Translations under genes and position numbers: made by a program
Assembly: GCA_033398695.1 (NCBI GenBank)
Contig: CM065804.1
Span: 6,929,001-6,993,000 of the forward strand
DNA length: 64,000 nt
Direction of reading: 5' to 3'
Source: Orobanche coerulescens
Taxonomy: Eukaryota; Streptophyta; Magnoliopsida; Lamiales; Orobanchaceae
Notes under the pieces: generated by a model
The model's input: the letters and a program-made list of their open reading frames with translations, nothing else
What the model was told of the DNA's origin: nothing
Databases searched by the model: none
In this document: positions 19,876-32,367 of the stretch, piece after piece
How the letters are laid out: the number at the start of each line of letters is the position of its first letter
Position numbering within the stretch: the first letter of the stretch is position 1

Positions 19876-21947
19876 TGTAACACCCCGAGATATTCGGAGT
19901 TTATTACAGCGCCGTAGACCCTTACATGGGACCCACCAGGCTAACACAAGAAAACACCACTCGACTAACCGTCTCGGTTAGCAAGGAAACAATTGTTAAC
20001 AACAAGAACATAAAACAACACGTCCGGTACAACCGGCATAATAAACATCAACCGACAAATACAGTAACTCCAACGAAGACCAATCACAATCTGAATGGAA
20101 AAGCCTAAGTACTCGCGAGTACAATCTATAAGTTTACAATTTGGAAAACATCCACATCAAAAGAGACAGTAGGAAATAACAAGACTCAATTGCACATGTC
20201 AACAACCTTGGCCGACATCCTCGTACCATCCCAGCGCCCGCTCGTCTGGCTGAACATAACCTGAAATCCATAACAAGAATTTCCCCACAACGGGTCCCCA
20301 GAGGGGTTAGCATTTACGCTAGTACAAGTAATCAAGGCAAACCAATCGCTTACACATTTCATAGTACATGCACCAAAATCAATTTCAAAAGTCAAAACCA
20401 GACATGTCTTTTCCGGAAAACAAACAGTCAAACAATTAATTTGCCTAGGACCAGGACGCCACCATGAATCCCACCCGAAGCCTCTAAGGACCCTCCCGAG
20501 CTGGCCACTTTATAAAACAAATCACGCACAGGCATCGCCTAGGACCAGGACGCCACCATGAATCCCACCCGAGGCCTCTAAGGACCCTCCCGAGCTGGCT
20601 AGCGAAACAAACTCGTGAATCCAGAGTGAAGTCATAGATTCCCCCGAGGCCCCGTCGGACCCTCCCAGGGTGAGTATAGCACACACAAAATACATTACCA
20701 TTTCATGTTAAGCATAAAGGTTTCCAAGAATACTTGCCTTGAATAATTGACGACGCAACGAACGGAAAGGAAAGTCACCAGCGAATGCTAGGCACCAACG
20801 AAACCGAACCTAACGATTCGAAGAATACAATCACAACCATTTCTAAATGAATACGGAATTGGAATACACCCGAAAACCCGCCTACTATTCATGTATATTC
20901 GTATAAAAACAACAATGAGGGCGGACCACAACCAAACCCTCTCGATTCCATAAAAACCACGAAATATACCATGAATCCGTAGGGAAACTAAGAATACCAA
21001 CAAGATTAATCATATACATCATGAATTAATCAACAAAACGGAACGAATCGGACAAATCCACGAAAACCCCCAATTTTAACAAAAGTAGGGTTCTAAAGAT
21101 CTAACCTTGATTCGCTGGATCAAGGGATGATATCGGACGGATGATTGATGATATAACCTCAAGAACTTCATGGATTTGTTGTTAAACAACATGGCTTCAA
21201 GATTAGAACACGCCCAGCCGCGGAAGAGGAGAAGAAGAAGGCGAAGAATGGCGAGAAAAACGACTGCAGGGCCTTATATAGTGCATTGCCGACGGGTTAC
21301 GACGTAATCGGCCAAGGCTTACGACGTAACCGAGTCGCCCCCAAATCGCCGGCCCGTTACGTGCGTAACCCTCCGTGGGCCTTACGACGTAATCGGCCCT
21401 TACGTGCGAATCGCCGAGCACTAACGCACGTTACTCGGCGGTGCTGGCCTCAAGATGCATGCCGGCCATGACTCGGCGGCGACGACCAACTCCGAACCCG
21501 AACACGGCGATACGAAGATACGGTTACGAAGAACTCGCAAAGACGAATCCGAGCACTAAGAGAACACACGATTCCGGCCACCCGAAGGCTCGAAATTCGA
21601 CAACGGAAAGTAATTACCCCAAACTTTGGGAAATTACGAAAATGGCCCAAAACGTCCGAAAATCACGATGAATAACCAAACCGAAGTCAACAACACGTAT
21701 AACAAAGTTAAACAAACTTACAGGAAACTCGAAACAGCAGTTTCGACCGAAATTCGCAAGAATCAAACTCAAGTGCGGAAAAGTCGCTAAAAAGCACGGA
21801 ACTCAACAAAACGACACCGAAACGAACTCGGATGTCAAAAAGTGTAGAATTAATCATTCTCAGAATAATGAAACAGTCATGAGCGAGTCATCAAAACGGA
21901 CTTCCGCCGAAAAAAAGGAAATTACCGAAAATCGAAATTACGGGTAT
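19876..21947 (-). repeat. Element A 3' LTR (main part)
   Basis: This 2072-bp part, plus taca at 33911-33914 beyond element C, pairs with the LTR at 37997-40075. It contains a TATA-like ttatata at 21274-21280 (read as tatataag on the - strand) and a U3 array of ttacgacgtaa palindromes at 21297-21430. A 94-bp tandem duplication starts at 20443 and 20537. Confidence 0.85.
20443..20672 (-). repeat. 94-bp tandem duplication in element A 3' LTR
   Basis: Two units starting gcctaggaccaggacgcc at 20443 and 20537, each containing gaatcccacccga and ggaccctcccgagctgg, are followed by a partial third at about 20640-20672. The same duplication is present in the other LTR at 38556 and 38650, so it predates the insertion. 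Confidence 0.8.
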
Positions 21948-23497
21948 TGACCGCGCTGTCGTGACGCGCCAAAATTAGTTATTTATATTTTTCCTTGGCT
22001 TACTTCTACTAACTAGTTGTATCGGCAAGTAAGGGTCGATCCCACGGAGAACGGTAAATCAATTATACTAATTAAGGATTGAATACTTTTAGCAATTAAA
22101 AATAAAATAAAAACGAGGGGGGGATTTCAGTTTCTAATCTTAACTAAAATAATTTGCGGAAAATAAATTATTATAAAATAAAATAAGCAAAGGGAATAAA
22201 ATACGGAAATATCAATTAAATGAAAAATCTAGTCCTCAGCTCCGTTATCCACCGTTTCGAATTAATTCAAGTTTCAATGCAGCGCTTATTCCGTCTCTAA
22301 TCTCATGAACTCCTATTCCGAAGCCAACAACAAGCTCTGTTGACCCCAATTATTTCTTAAGTTTATTCAATTAAAACAAGCTCTTTAATTGAACCTATCT
22401 ATACGGTGGATTCAAAACAAGCTCTTCAAATCTCGCTCGCTAGATGCATTAAAAACCAAAATAATGGAATAGGCAAGATATTAAGTTCATAAGCTCGACT
22501 TAAGGGATCTCGATTTTGTGTTACTCAATCGGGAAAAATCAATTGTTTGCTACTTGTGAAATTAAAATTGCAACAATTACGGATTACAACTCAATTTCTA
22601 GCATAAGACATAAAACTCCTAATCTAGTTGGCCAAACCAAATCAAGAAATTAAATGGCATAATCGTGAATTCAATAACACAAAAATAATTCAAGAGAATT
22701 CGAGTTGAGAATACGCTGCGGGATTAAAACATGAATAATTCGAATACGGTTTCAAACTTCGCTAAGAACTAGAATAGAAATTTAGCCGGACATGTTGGCT
22801 TTAGAAAACAGCAAATTAAAGATAGACATGAGAAGAAAGAAATTCAAACGGTATAGTCTTCTTCTTCCACGTCGGAATTGGCTCGGTTGCTCCGGCGAAA
22901 AATTGGTTCGGTCCTCCCTTGTAATTCCTTTTGCTCCAGCCGTGAAAAGTGGTCCTTAGAATTCTGCTCCTCCGTGAATTTTCTGTTTTAGAAGATGATT
23001 TTTATTCCAGCCCTCCTCCTCTTTATAATTATTCCTTATCTCAAAATTTCCTTGTTTAATTAGGACTCTTTCCTTCTTGAGTTTAATTTTCCTTGGATTC
23101 TTTCTTCCCAAATCTATTCCAATTCCTTTTCCCAGCATATGGACTGATTTATTGCCTTGTGGAACTGATTGGGCGATTTTTGAGTCGTTTCTTGGGCCCC
23201 AATTAAGGTTATTTTCGTAACAGATCGCCTTGGGCTGCCGAATCGACATCGGCCACCCGGTCTTGCGGGATTTTCTTTATTTAAGCCCAAATCACCTTGG
23301 CTTGCTCCGTTTGATGATCCAATTTATTCCTTAAGCTTAAAAACTCCATCAAACACCTAAATTAAACAACAAATTGCCAAGTGAAGTAAATTGCATCCAA
23401 AATATAAATATATGGAAAATACCCAAGTGTGCCAACATAAAATCCATTAAATCCTTATAATTAACAATGATTTTAGCACACTATTTTCGTTCTATCA
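21948..23497 (-). repeat. Element C 3' LTR
   Basis: It starts TGACCGCGCTGTCGTGACGC and ends TTCTATCA on the + strand. It is nearly identical to 32368-33905 apart from a GC-rich patch at about 23225-23265. A TATA-like attataaag on the - strand lies at about 23017-23026. The same LTR family occurs at 52941-54466 and 58089-59610. Confidence 0.9.
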
Positions 23498-23512
23498 AAT
23501 CTCCCCAAACTT
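23498..23512 (-). promoter_or_regulatory. Element C polypurine tract
   Basis: On the - strand aagtttggggagatt directly precedes the LTR TGATAG end, the expected position for priming plus-strand DNA. The same tract is beside the LTRs at 54467 and 59611. Confidence 0.75.
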
Positions 23513-24844
23513 AAACCAATGCTTGTCCTCAAGCATAATTCGAGTGAAAGAAATTCAAGAAGCATGTATTGAAAAATCCAAGATGATAGCCATATTCAAA
23601 GGAGAATAAATAATCATGAACAAGTAAGAAGAAAATTAAAGTACCTCAACCAATCTCAACATCTTCATTGGCATCAAGTGAGAGAAAATTCAATGGCCTC
23701 ACAAGGGGTCACTCTCGCTCAAGTAGATATAGGGAATATTAAGCAATCACTCACGTCAAAACATGGTGTGCCCTTACCATATACTCGCACAAAAATCAAA
23801 TCTCCACTACTTAGATGAACTCATGCATATAATCAAAAGGACTTTTATGGTTGTAACGGGGCTTTAGGTATGGTAGGATCAAAAGGATGAATAAAGGATT
23901 CGTTGGTCAAGACTAATCATGAAGTTAAGTGCATAACAAATCCTACAAACAATGAATCACCGTCCTTCCTTTCGCACCCTTTTAGATACATACATGTAAT
24001 CGCACAGCCACAAAAGATCAATTGAGGTCAGTGGCTTTAACAACATTCGAGGGGGGTATTTTTTACGGCCGCCCCCCCTATTTTTTTTTTTTTTTTCCGG
24101 CCTTTATTATTATTTTTTTCATCGCAATTTCAGCACCCACTTTTTGATAATTTCTCGCCTTTCCCTCGACTTATTATACACCTAATTCACAACTAATCCT
24201 TGACCAAGGGTTCAAACGGATGAATTTTCACCAAAAATTAGATAATGGCTAATCAAATGTGCTGGATCAAAGAATAAGGCTTAAGCTCAAATGGGATTCT
24301 AATGGCGATTATGACGAGGTGGGAAAATATAAGCCAAAGGTTTTATTCCTAATTTGCCCTTATCACTTTACTGCATGAGAACACTTATCATAGTCTTGAC
24401 ATGAATATTTGATTAAGTTGTAGCATGAACACAACACGTTCGACCCCACAAGAAGAAATAGTGAGCATATGTATGTATAATTATTTATATGTGTGTATTT
24501 GCTCTACGGCTCAAAACTCACGAAAAAAAAGGGCTTATGCCATGAATCCCTCACTTTAATCCAAATTCAAAATCAAGACTAGCGAACTACCCCAATTAAA
24601 ATCAAACTAGCCAATCATATTCACTTCCTATGTCAAGCCATACTCAAATCCCTTATACACGCACTTGAATCAATCACACGAATTTGGCTAAGGACGTAAA
24701 AGTAAATTCATCACAATTCTCAATTTCAACCAAACGTTCCAAGTCTAACTTCCCCAAACTTAAAATTAAGTACATATTCCAAATAAACGAAGGAAAAGAA
24801 AAAGGAAAAAATAAAGCATAGTAAAAGAAAGAGCTGAATAAGAA
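23513..24844 (-). other. Element C 3' untranslated region
   Basis: This stretch of about 1.3 kb has no gene and is conserved with 54467-55253 and 59611-60960. It contains a ggggggt...ccccccc hairpin-like stretch followed by poly-T at 24050-24096. On the - strand that reads as an A/G-rich tract. Confidence 0.7.
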
Positions 24845-26436
24845 TCACCGGGCTAATGAGGGCGACGGGCCTCCAATCGTCACCAAACGATCCACCTTGG
24901 CTTGAAGTGCGCGATGTCCCTCCTCGAGCCGCTGATCCGACGCCTCGCTCGGCCTCGGAGCCGACTCTCCCGCTCGGCCGGTGCTCGCCCATTGCCTCAA
25001 CCGCCGCACTGGCCGTCTCAAGGGATGGAAGGAAGGCTCTTGTGGCAGATTTTTAAATTTTTCTCCTCCCACGGCGAAGTGTAAGCAATGTTTGGTAAAG
25101 CGATCATCTCACTCGCCGATATCCGCCACTTAAAAGTTCTATCATTTTTTCCAAAATGCCCATTTTTGTAAGAATATTTCATCCAATTTTTCCGCCGCCC
25201 GATCGGAAAACGCTCACAAAGCAAATTTGACAGATCGAGCTATAGCCGTGACCCCCATTACAATTGATTTTTCAAGCATCCTCCCCAATAAGCATCATCA
25301 ATAAATCTTTGACAAATTTCACTCTTTTTTAAAAACCATCGCATAAATCATTTTCACTCGAAAATGCACTACATTCCGATTCGAGTATCTCCGGTGACCG
25401 TATGCCATAAGTCGCCGAAGGTAACGGATCACCGGTTTCGAATGGCGGTGGCCTTAGTTTTTCCGCAAAGAAATGTACCGCATTATTAGTAATCAATCGC
25501 CAAATCTCATTTTCGGGTGGTATATCATCCTCCTCCTCGGGTTCGGCCCAAGTGCTCGGCCGAATCGCCGACCCCTGTATACCCTTCCATTCAAACGAAA
25601 ATAAAACGTTCCTTTCTTTTCAAAATCTCTTTTACGAATTGAGCTAAAAACTCATAAGTAAGATTTTCATAAACCTCCCAGTTCCCAGTTGCCAATCTCT
25701 CCCATCCCAGCACACTCAATAAAGCCATAACATCATCGTACAATCCCAATTGTCTCAAAGTAAATTCATCATGATAGACTGAGGGAATTACCTTCCGTTC
25801 CGTGAGTATGCGGTAACGTGTAATCTGCCCGGGGGAGCCGAAAGCGACATTGTAACGGTTTGGTAGTCCGAGGAGGCTCTTGCGCTTTTCCCTTACTGGA
25901 GGCGGGGCTGGGTTCCCGGTTTGCTTAGAGTCTTGTCGGTCTCCTCTCTCATTTCCTCTTTCGCTTGTTTGTCGGTGGTCTGCTTTCGAATTCCTGCTCG
26001 GGTCGGGATGGATGTTCCGCACCATTCCCTCGATCGTTGTGGAGCTCGGTGTCTCGGCGCCATACCATGTAAGTAGCAACGGAGGTGGTGATAGTAATTG
26101 ATAGATTACATCGGGGGCCGTATCGTCCGTGATCGTGGTGCGGCCAAACAGGCGAGAGGATGGCGTGTAGGCTCGTCTCTCAAACTTCGGCTTGGCGATG
26201 TCCGGATTTGTTCCCCCTTTTCGAAGTTTGACCGGCGCCCGCCGATTGGATTTTTTGTGACTGCCGGTCGCTGGTCGGCTTGCCCTTCGTTTTCCGGCGG
26301 TGGAGGGTTTTGTCGCGGTTGCTTCGGGCTCGGTGAGGTCGTAGAAGGTCGGCGCCCTAGGGTTATTCCTCCAGCCGCCGCTCCGAGTGATTCGATTCAG
26401 CGGCCGATTGACGTTTCTTGTCCCTTTTCCGGTCAT
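24845..26436 (-). pseudogene. Element C env-like ORF (ATHILA ORF-1/plant transposon type), broken
   Basis: The ORF downstream of integrase is intact for 281 residues (26436-25591). It is basic and Arg/Pro/Ser-rich at the N-terminus, then has the conserved module ERKVIPSVYHDEFTLRQLGL and LSVLGWERLATGNWEVYENL, typical of the extra ORF of Athila elements. After the stop, homologous sequence continues (EWKGIQGSAIRPSTWAEPEE, ENEIWRLITNNAVHFF) with further stops and frameshifts down to a coiled-coil-like end, RLEEGHRALQAKVDRLV, at about 24870. The role of this ORF is unknown; it has been called env-like only because of its position. No signal peptide or membrane segment is visible. The + strand frames opposite are shadows. 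Confidence 0.6.
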
Positions 26437-26717
26437 GTTGGTCGCAACGGGTCTGCAGAAGAAAAGAAAAAAAAAATTGGCTATGTCAGTTGGAAGGGAC
26501 CTAGCGGGGGGGAATTGATGAGGGAGAAGGGGATTAATTGTAAAGGTAATAATAAGTAAAGGAAAAAAAATATTAATAAGGAAGGAAGATTTAAAAGAAG
26601 GAAATACGTAGAAAAGTAACTAAGCAGGAAAAGATTTTTCAAAAAAAAAAAAAATTAAAAAAAAACTGATGACTAAAAAAATTAAAAAAATAAATTACGG
26701 AAAAAAATAAATTCAAA

Positions 26718-26733
26718 TTGGGTTGCCTCCCAA
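26718..26733 (-). promoter_or_regulatory. Conserved post-integrase motif (ttgggaggcaacccaa)
   Basis: A 16-bp hairpin-capable motif 45 bp past the integrase stop is followed on the + strand by aagcgcc, poly-T and tacgtcgttggctcgacga. The same block recurs at 61422-61475 in element E. I recall it as common in plant Athila/Tat elements. Its role (splice or structural signal) is not known. Confidence 0.55.
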
Positions 26734-26778
26734 TAAGCGCCTTTTTTTTTACGTCGTTGGCTCGACGAACTCCCTGTT

Positions 26779-28085
26779 TTATAATTCGGATGGGTCCTCG
26801 AGTTTGTATTCTTCCATATTAGCCGTCGTAAATCCTTCGCGATAGGGTTTTAGGAGATGACCGTTGACTTTGAAAATTTTCCGTGTCTTTAAACTTTGAA
26901 CTTCAATCGCTCCGTGAGGAGAAATACTGATAACGATAAATGGACCAATCCAGCGGGATCGCAATTTGCCCGGAAACAATTTGAGTCGAGAGTGGTAAAG
27001 TAACACTTTTTCACCTAGGACGAAGTCTTTCCTTATAATTTTTGAATCGTGGAACGCCCTTGTCTTTTCTTTGTAAATTCCTGCATTTTCGAACGCGTCG
27101 TTTCGTATTTCTTCCAATTCTTGCAATTGCAACTTTCGATGGGTGCCTGATTCGTCAAAATTCATATTGCACTTTTTGATTGCCCAGAAGGCACGATGCT
27201 CGAGCTCGACAGGAAGGTGGCACGGTTTGCCATAGACCAAGCGATACGGTGACATGCCAATTGGTGTTTTATACGCCGTCCTATAGGCCCAAAGCGCGTC
27301 GTCGAGTCGTAAGCTCCAATCCTTCCGATTTGGTTGAACTGTTTTCTCCAAGATTGCTTTTATCTCCTTATTGGATGTTTCGGCTTGCCCATTTGATTGC
27401 GGGTGATAGGAAGTGGATACCTTGTGCAAAACCCGATATTTCCTTAGGAGTGCCTCAATCATCCGATTTTTGAAATGCTTCCCCCGATCGCTTATTATAG
27501 CCCGTGGAATTCCAAATCTAGCGAAGATATTAGTTTTGATAAATTGGGCCACTACTTTAGAATCATTGGTCCGTGAGGCGGTCGCCTCCACCCATTCGAT
27601 ACGTAATCCACGAAGAGTAAAATATAGAGATTCCCATATGAGGAGGGAAAAGGTCCCATGAAGTCCATGCCCTGACGTCGAAGATTTCACAAACCAAGAT
27701 AGGATTTTGGGGGCAATTGATTGCGTCGAGAAATATTACCCGTTCTTTGACAATTATCACACGTCTTGCAAAAATCATAAGCATCTCTAAATAGTGAAGG
27801 CCAATAAAAACCACTCTCCAAAACCTTATGTGTCCTTCTTGAACCGAAGTGTCCTCCGCATGCATACGAGTGACAAAAGCGAGAATTGAATGAAATTCGC
27901 CTCTGTACACATCTTCGAATCATTTGATCTCGAACAATGCTTCCATAGATAAGGATCATCCCACACGTAGTATTTGGCATCACTTCGAGTTTATCCCTCC
28001 TGCCCGTGTCATTCCAGCGGGAAAAATATTGGCTACGAGAAAATTCACTAAATCGGCATACCATGGTGTCTGCAGAAGTCGACAC
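26779..28085 (-). pseudogene. Element C integrase, frameshifted
   Basis: The integrase would insert the cDNA into the host genome. The HHCC zinc finger is visible as HSYACGGHFG and CKTCDNCQR in the frame 28085-27687. After frameshifts around 27650-27710, which disrupt the region of the first catalytic Asp, the frame 27690-26779 carries SDRGKHF and [10 protein letters not shown] with the exact D-35-E spacing. It then has [20 protein letters not shown] and a C-terminal domain with [18 protein letters not shown], ending at LEDPSEL. The core and C-terminal parts are continuous over 300 residues, so decay is recent. Confidence 0.85.
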
Positions 28086-28807
28086 TAGGTCACCCGGTGT
28101 TGAGCAGCTTCCCGGTGTTGAGCGGCTGAATATAATTGTTCGTCGGGAAAACTGTCACACATAGGTTTCCCATCATTTTCTAAGACTAACCGGCTCAGGT
28201 GATCGGCCACAGAATTTTCGGACCCCTTCTTGTCCTTGATCTCCACGTTGAATTCTTGAAGAAGTAAGATCCATCGAATAAGTCTCGGCTTCGCCTCCTT
28301 TTTGGCTAACAAATATCGTAAGGCAGCGTGATCTGAAAAAATAATGACCTTGGTCCCGAGTAGGTAGGAACGGAATTTTTCTAGTGCAAAAACCACGGCC
28401 AGAGACTCCTTCTCGGTTGTGGAATAATTCGCTTGGGTCGGGTCCAGTGTTTTTGAGGCGTAATAGATTACATGGGGCGCTCTCCCCACTCTTTGGCCTA
28501 AGACAGCCCCTATCGCGTAGTCGCTTGCATCGCACATCAATTCGAATGGCACTTCCCAATTTGGTGGTTGAATTATGGGTGCTGTTGTCAGTAATTGCTT
28601 CAACTTGTCAAAGGCGGCCTTGCGTTCGTCATTCATGTTAAACTCCACCTCCTTCTGGAGAAGCTTGCATAAGGGTGCCGCTATTCTTGAAAAATCCTTG
28701 ATAAATCTCCTATAAAAACCTGCATGGCCAAGAAAAGAACGTACTTCCCGCACCGTATGGGTAAGGCAAAGTGGCAATAATATCAATTTTGGCTTTATCA
28801 ACTTCAA
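28085..28807 (-). pseudogene. Element C RNase H domain
   Basis: This continues pol after a frameshift near 28770. Motifs are [49 protein letters not shown] and [19 protein letters not shown], ending with VADHLSRL. It would degrade the RNA strand during reverse transcription. The frame ends in a local duplication (cccggtgttgagc twice at 28091-28125) that shifts into the integrase frame. Confidence 0.85.
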
Positions 28808-30443
28808 TTCCTTTTTCCGAAACTACATGCCCTAGAACTATTCCTTGTTTTACCATAAAATGGCATTTTTCCCAATTAAGTACGAGATTAGTTTCTACAC
28901 AACGTTTTAAAATAAGGGTGAGATTTTCTAGACATGTATCGAATGAATCCCCATACACACTAAAATCATCCATGAATATTTCAATGATATTACCTACATA
29001 CTCAGTGAAAATGCTTACCATACACCTTTGGAAAGTGGCGGGTGCGTTGCATAGTCCGAAGGGCATCCGTCGATAGGCGAATGTGCCGAAGGGCAAGTGA
29101 ATGTCGTCTTTTCCTGGTCTTGGTGCGATTGCAATTTGAAAGTATCCCGAGAACCCATCCAAGAAACAATAGTACGCATGTCCGGCAAGCCTTTCAATCA
29201 TTTGATCTATAAATGGCAAGGGAAAATGATCTTTTCGGTCATTGAATTCACCATGGAAGTCGATGCAAACCCTCCATCCGCTTTGTACACGACTAGGAAC
29301 GAGTTCTCCTTCTTGATTTTCGACCACGGTAATTCCGGATTTCTTTGGGACGACTTGCGTTGGGCTTACCCATTTGCTATCGGATATAGGAAAGATCAGC
29401 CCTACGTCGAGGAGCTTAAGAATTTCCTTTTTTACGACCTCCATCATTGGTGGATTCAACCTTCGTTGTGCTTCTCGTGTGGGCTTGGCGTCCTCCGTTA
29501 ATAGAATTCGATGCATGCAAAGGGCTGGACTGATTCCCTTAATGTCGGCTATAGTCCATCCAATGGCTTCCTTATATTCCTTGAGAACTTTTAGCAATGC
29601 CTTCTCTTGATTAGGATTCAGCTCGGCCGAGATGATGACGGGTAAGGTTTCGTCGGCTCCTAGATGTGCATACTTTAGGTGTTGCGGCAAAGGTTTAAGC
29701 TCCAGCTCGGGTGCGTGCGCAATCGAAGGCTCGATCTTCCGGCGTTCCTCATTAAGCCGAATGAAGTTTGCTTCCCTTTTTGTTCTGATCGGTCCCGCCC
29801 CCTTCAAGGCACTTACGACTTCGAGCAACTCTCTTGAATTTTCAAATGCTTCCTCGACGTTGGTTCCTACGTCCCTTGTGAGTGCTACCTCGAGTGCATC
29901 CCTGAAATTCAAATCAAACACTTCCTCGACAATAGGGTCAATCACGCTTAATGCAAAAAGAGAGCAATCTTCCTCAGGAAATTTCATAGCATCATAAATA
30001 TTAAACCGTACGATTTGGTCATCGAATTCCATCGTGAGGGATCCCTCACGAACATCTATTTTGGTATTGGCCGTATTTAAAAATGGCCTTCCTAAAAAAA
30101 TAGGTGTGGAATTTGATGTCTCATGTTGCATGTCGAGAACATAGAAGTCGGCTGGAAATACGAGCTTGTTGACTTGGACAAGAACGTCCTCAATTACCCC
30201 TTCGGGATACACAAGGCTACGATCCGCCAATTGTATAATTATTCTTGTTTCCCGAAGAGGTCCTAGATTTAAGGAGGTGTATATAGAGCGTGGCATAACA
30301 TTTATTGATGCTCCTAAATCTAGCATAGCTCGTTCAAAACCCGTATTTCCAATTCGACAAGGAATAACAAACATACCAGGATCTTCCCGTTTTGGTGGCA
30401 ATTTCTTTTGGAATACAGCGGACACATTTTCTCCCATCATCAC
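28710..30443 (-). pseudogene. Element C aspartic protease and reverse transcriptase
   Basis: A frame of 577 codons starts with KLPPKREDPGMFVIPC and the protease active site LDLGASINVMP (about residue 40). It passes LGRPFLNTANTKIDV and reaches the reverse transcriptase with [50 protein letters not shown] and the catalytic FMDDFSVYGDSF (about residue 500). Around 29090-29130 two nearby indels alter and then restore the frame, replacing the usual EDQEKTTF segment. The C-terminus runs out of frame at about 28770. The gag stop, protease start and further small shifts suggest pol was once one frame with gag. Confidence 0.85.
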
Positions 30444-30457
30444 CTTTTCGTTCCCTT

Positions 30458-32194
30458 TTAACCTCCGTTTCTTTGGTGCATAAGTCTTTTAGGAACTTTG
30501 CGTATTTTGGGATTTGTTGAATCGTCGAGTAAGGGAATATTGATCTCAACCTTTCGGAACACGTCGAGGATTTGCTTCTCTTTATTCACGATCGCTGCCT
30601 TTTTGACCCTGGATGGAAAAGGTAACTCGTTAGTCTCAAAAGGAGCAATTTTGAATGATTTTACCTTGCTGTCCGGCAGTTCTGCACTGGGTGCCGGTTC
30701 TGCACTGGGTGTTCCAGTGTTGATCTGTTCAGTGGATTTTTGCTCCTCGTTTTCAGCTTCCTTCACCTTTTCAGGCTCCTTAAGCTGCTTCCCACTCCTT
30801 AGAGTTACAGCACTCACGTTCCTTGGGTTCGGTTCAGGCTGGGATGGCAATTTCCCACTATTTTGGTTTTCCAAGCGGCTCACCGTGGTGGCTAGTTGAC
30901 TCACTTGATTTTCGAGAATTTTGATACTCGATTTAGTGTCATGCTGGAATTGAGTCATGCCCTGTTGGATCTGGTTCATGCCTTGTTGGAACTGATTCAT
31001 AGTGTTTGCCATGAGGGTCTTCATCATATCCTCCAAAGATTGTGTCGAATTTTCGGTGGGCTGCTTGTAGAATTGTCCCCTATTTTGCGGAGGCGCCTCT
31101 TGCTGATTTTTCCATCGAAAGTTAGGGTGATCCCTCCATCCTGGGTTGTATGTGTTTGAGTATGGATCATTCTTCCTCCCATAAGAATTTTCGGTTCCAA
31201 TTGCATTGGCGTGCGCCTCGATTTCATCAAGTAAAATCCGACAATTGTCCGTTGTATGCTCCGTGGTTTTGCAAATGCGACAGGGTGCGATTGGAGTGTT
31301 ATTACCTACAGCAAGTTTTCTAACAAAAGTAGTTAGCTCATTCAATTTTTCCTCAAGGGACGAGTCATGCATCTCTTTCACCATCCTGATCGGTGCATCG
31401 CGACATCCAAATTGTTGTGAATTGGCCGCCATGTTGGATATGAGAGCCCTTGCGGCCGAAGGGGTTTTGTCCACTAGAGCTCCTCCGCTTGCTGCATCTA
31501 TCGTGTTCCGCTCCATCGGATTAAGCCCTTCATAAAAATATTGAATCAGGAGTTGCTCGCTAATTTGATGTTGCGGGCATCGAGATACCAACTGTTTAAA
31601 CCGTTCCCAATATTCATGCAACGTTTCTCCGGTCATTTGCCTTGCACCACATATTTCTTTCCTTAGATTGGCCGCTCGAGAGGCTGGAAAATATTTTTGT
31701 AGAAATAATATCTCCATCTCGTTCCATGTTGTGATGGTGGCCGATGGTAAATAAAATAGCCAATCCTTAGCCGAATCCTTCAGTGAGAACGGAAAGGCCC
31801 TAAGCTTGATTTGTTCTTTGGTGACACCGTTTGGCTTCATGCTTGAACATACGACATGGAATTCCTTGAGATGTTTGTGCGGGTCCTCTCCTGATAGGCC
31901 ATGAAATGCAGGTAGCAAGTGAATCAATCCCGATTTCAGCTCAAAGGTGTTGTTATTGTCAATAGCCGGGATCGTGATGCACAGTGGTTGTTGCGGTAGT
32001 TCTGGGTTGGCTAATTGTTTCAGCGTCTTTTCAGCGTTATTTGCCATGACTCCAACTTCGTCCTCCGATTCACTAGGTGATGTTTCGAGGGAAAATGGTA
32101 GAATCCTAAGTGCTTCTTTGACTTCTTTTGCTTTCTGCCGGAAAACACGATCTCGCTTGGTGATTTCGAAAATATTGTAAATTCTTATCTCCAC
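30458..32194 (-). pseudogene. Element C gag
   Basis: The capsid-nucleocapsid protein has 578 codons. The Retrotrans_gag region is clear: LLPAFHGLSGEDPHKHLKEF, LRAFPFSLKDSAKDWLFYLP, KYFPASRAANLRKEICGARQ and EQLLIQYFYEGLNPMERNTI. A zinc knuckle CRICKTTEHTTDNC (CX2CX4HX4C) lies at about residue 300, followed by a Gln-rich linker with repeated QQGMNQIQ. The last 16 residues are out of frame because 2 bp are missing near 30531 relative to element E. Otherwise this is the best preserved gene of the element. Confidence 0.85.
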
Positions 32195-32341
32195 GCGACC
32201 TCGTGTTCATGCAAAACTAAAACGAAATGGATTAGTGCACAATCGACAATTAAAATAAAAATTTTCGGAATCGCATCGGGTGACCCAAAGTGTTGAAATT
32301 GCGAAAGTTTTCAACCCAAAATAAGTAAAATTAATTTAACA

Positions 32342-32360
32342 CCGTTCCCGAACGGCGCCT
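32342..32360 (-). promoter_or_regulatory. Element C primer-binding-site candidate
   Basis: Seven bases inside the 5' LTR the - strand reads aggcgccgttcgggaacgg. Athila elements usually have tggcgccgttgccgggga (tRNA-Asp type) here. The match is partial, so this is a probable but degraded primer site. Confidence 0.5.
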
Positions 32361-32367
32361 AAAATTT

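Noticed and set aside
19926..20108. 60-codon + strand frame duplicated at 38035-38229
   Set aside because: It is present in both copies only because they are LTRs of the same element; it is antisense to the LTR transcript and has no motif.
25880..26559. + strand frames of 73 and 153 codons
   Set aside because: They are antisense to the env-like ORF of element C, with no recognisable residues.
28384..31535. Several + strand frames of 77-134 codons
   Set aside because: All lie opposite gag-pol of element C.
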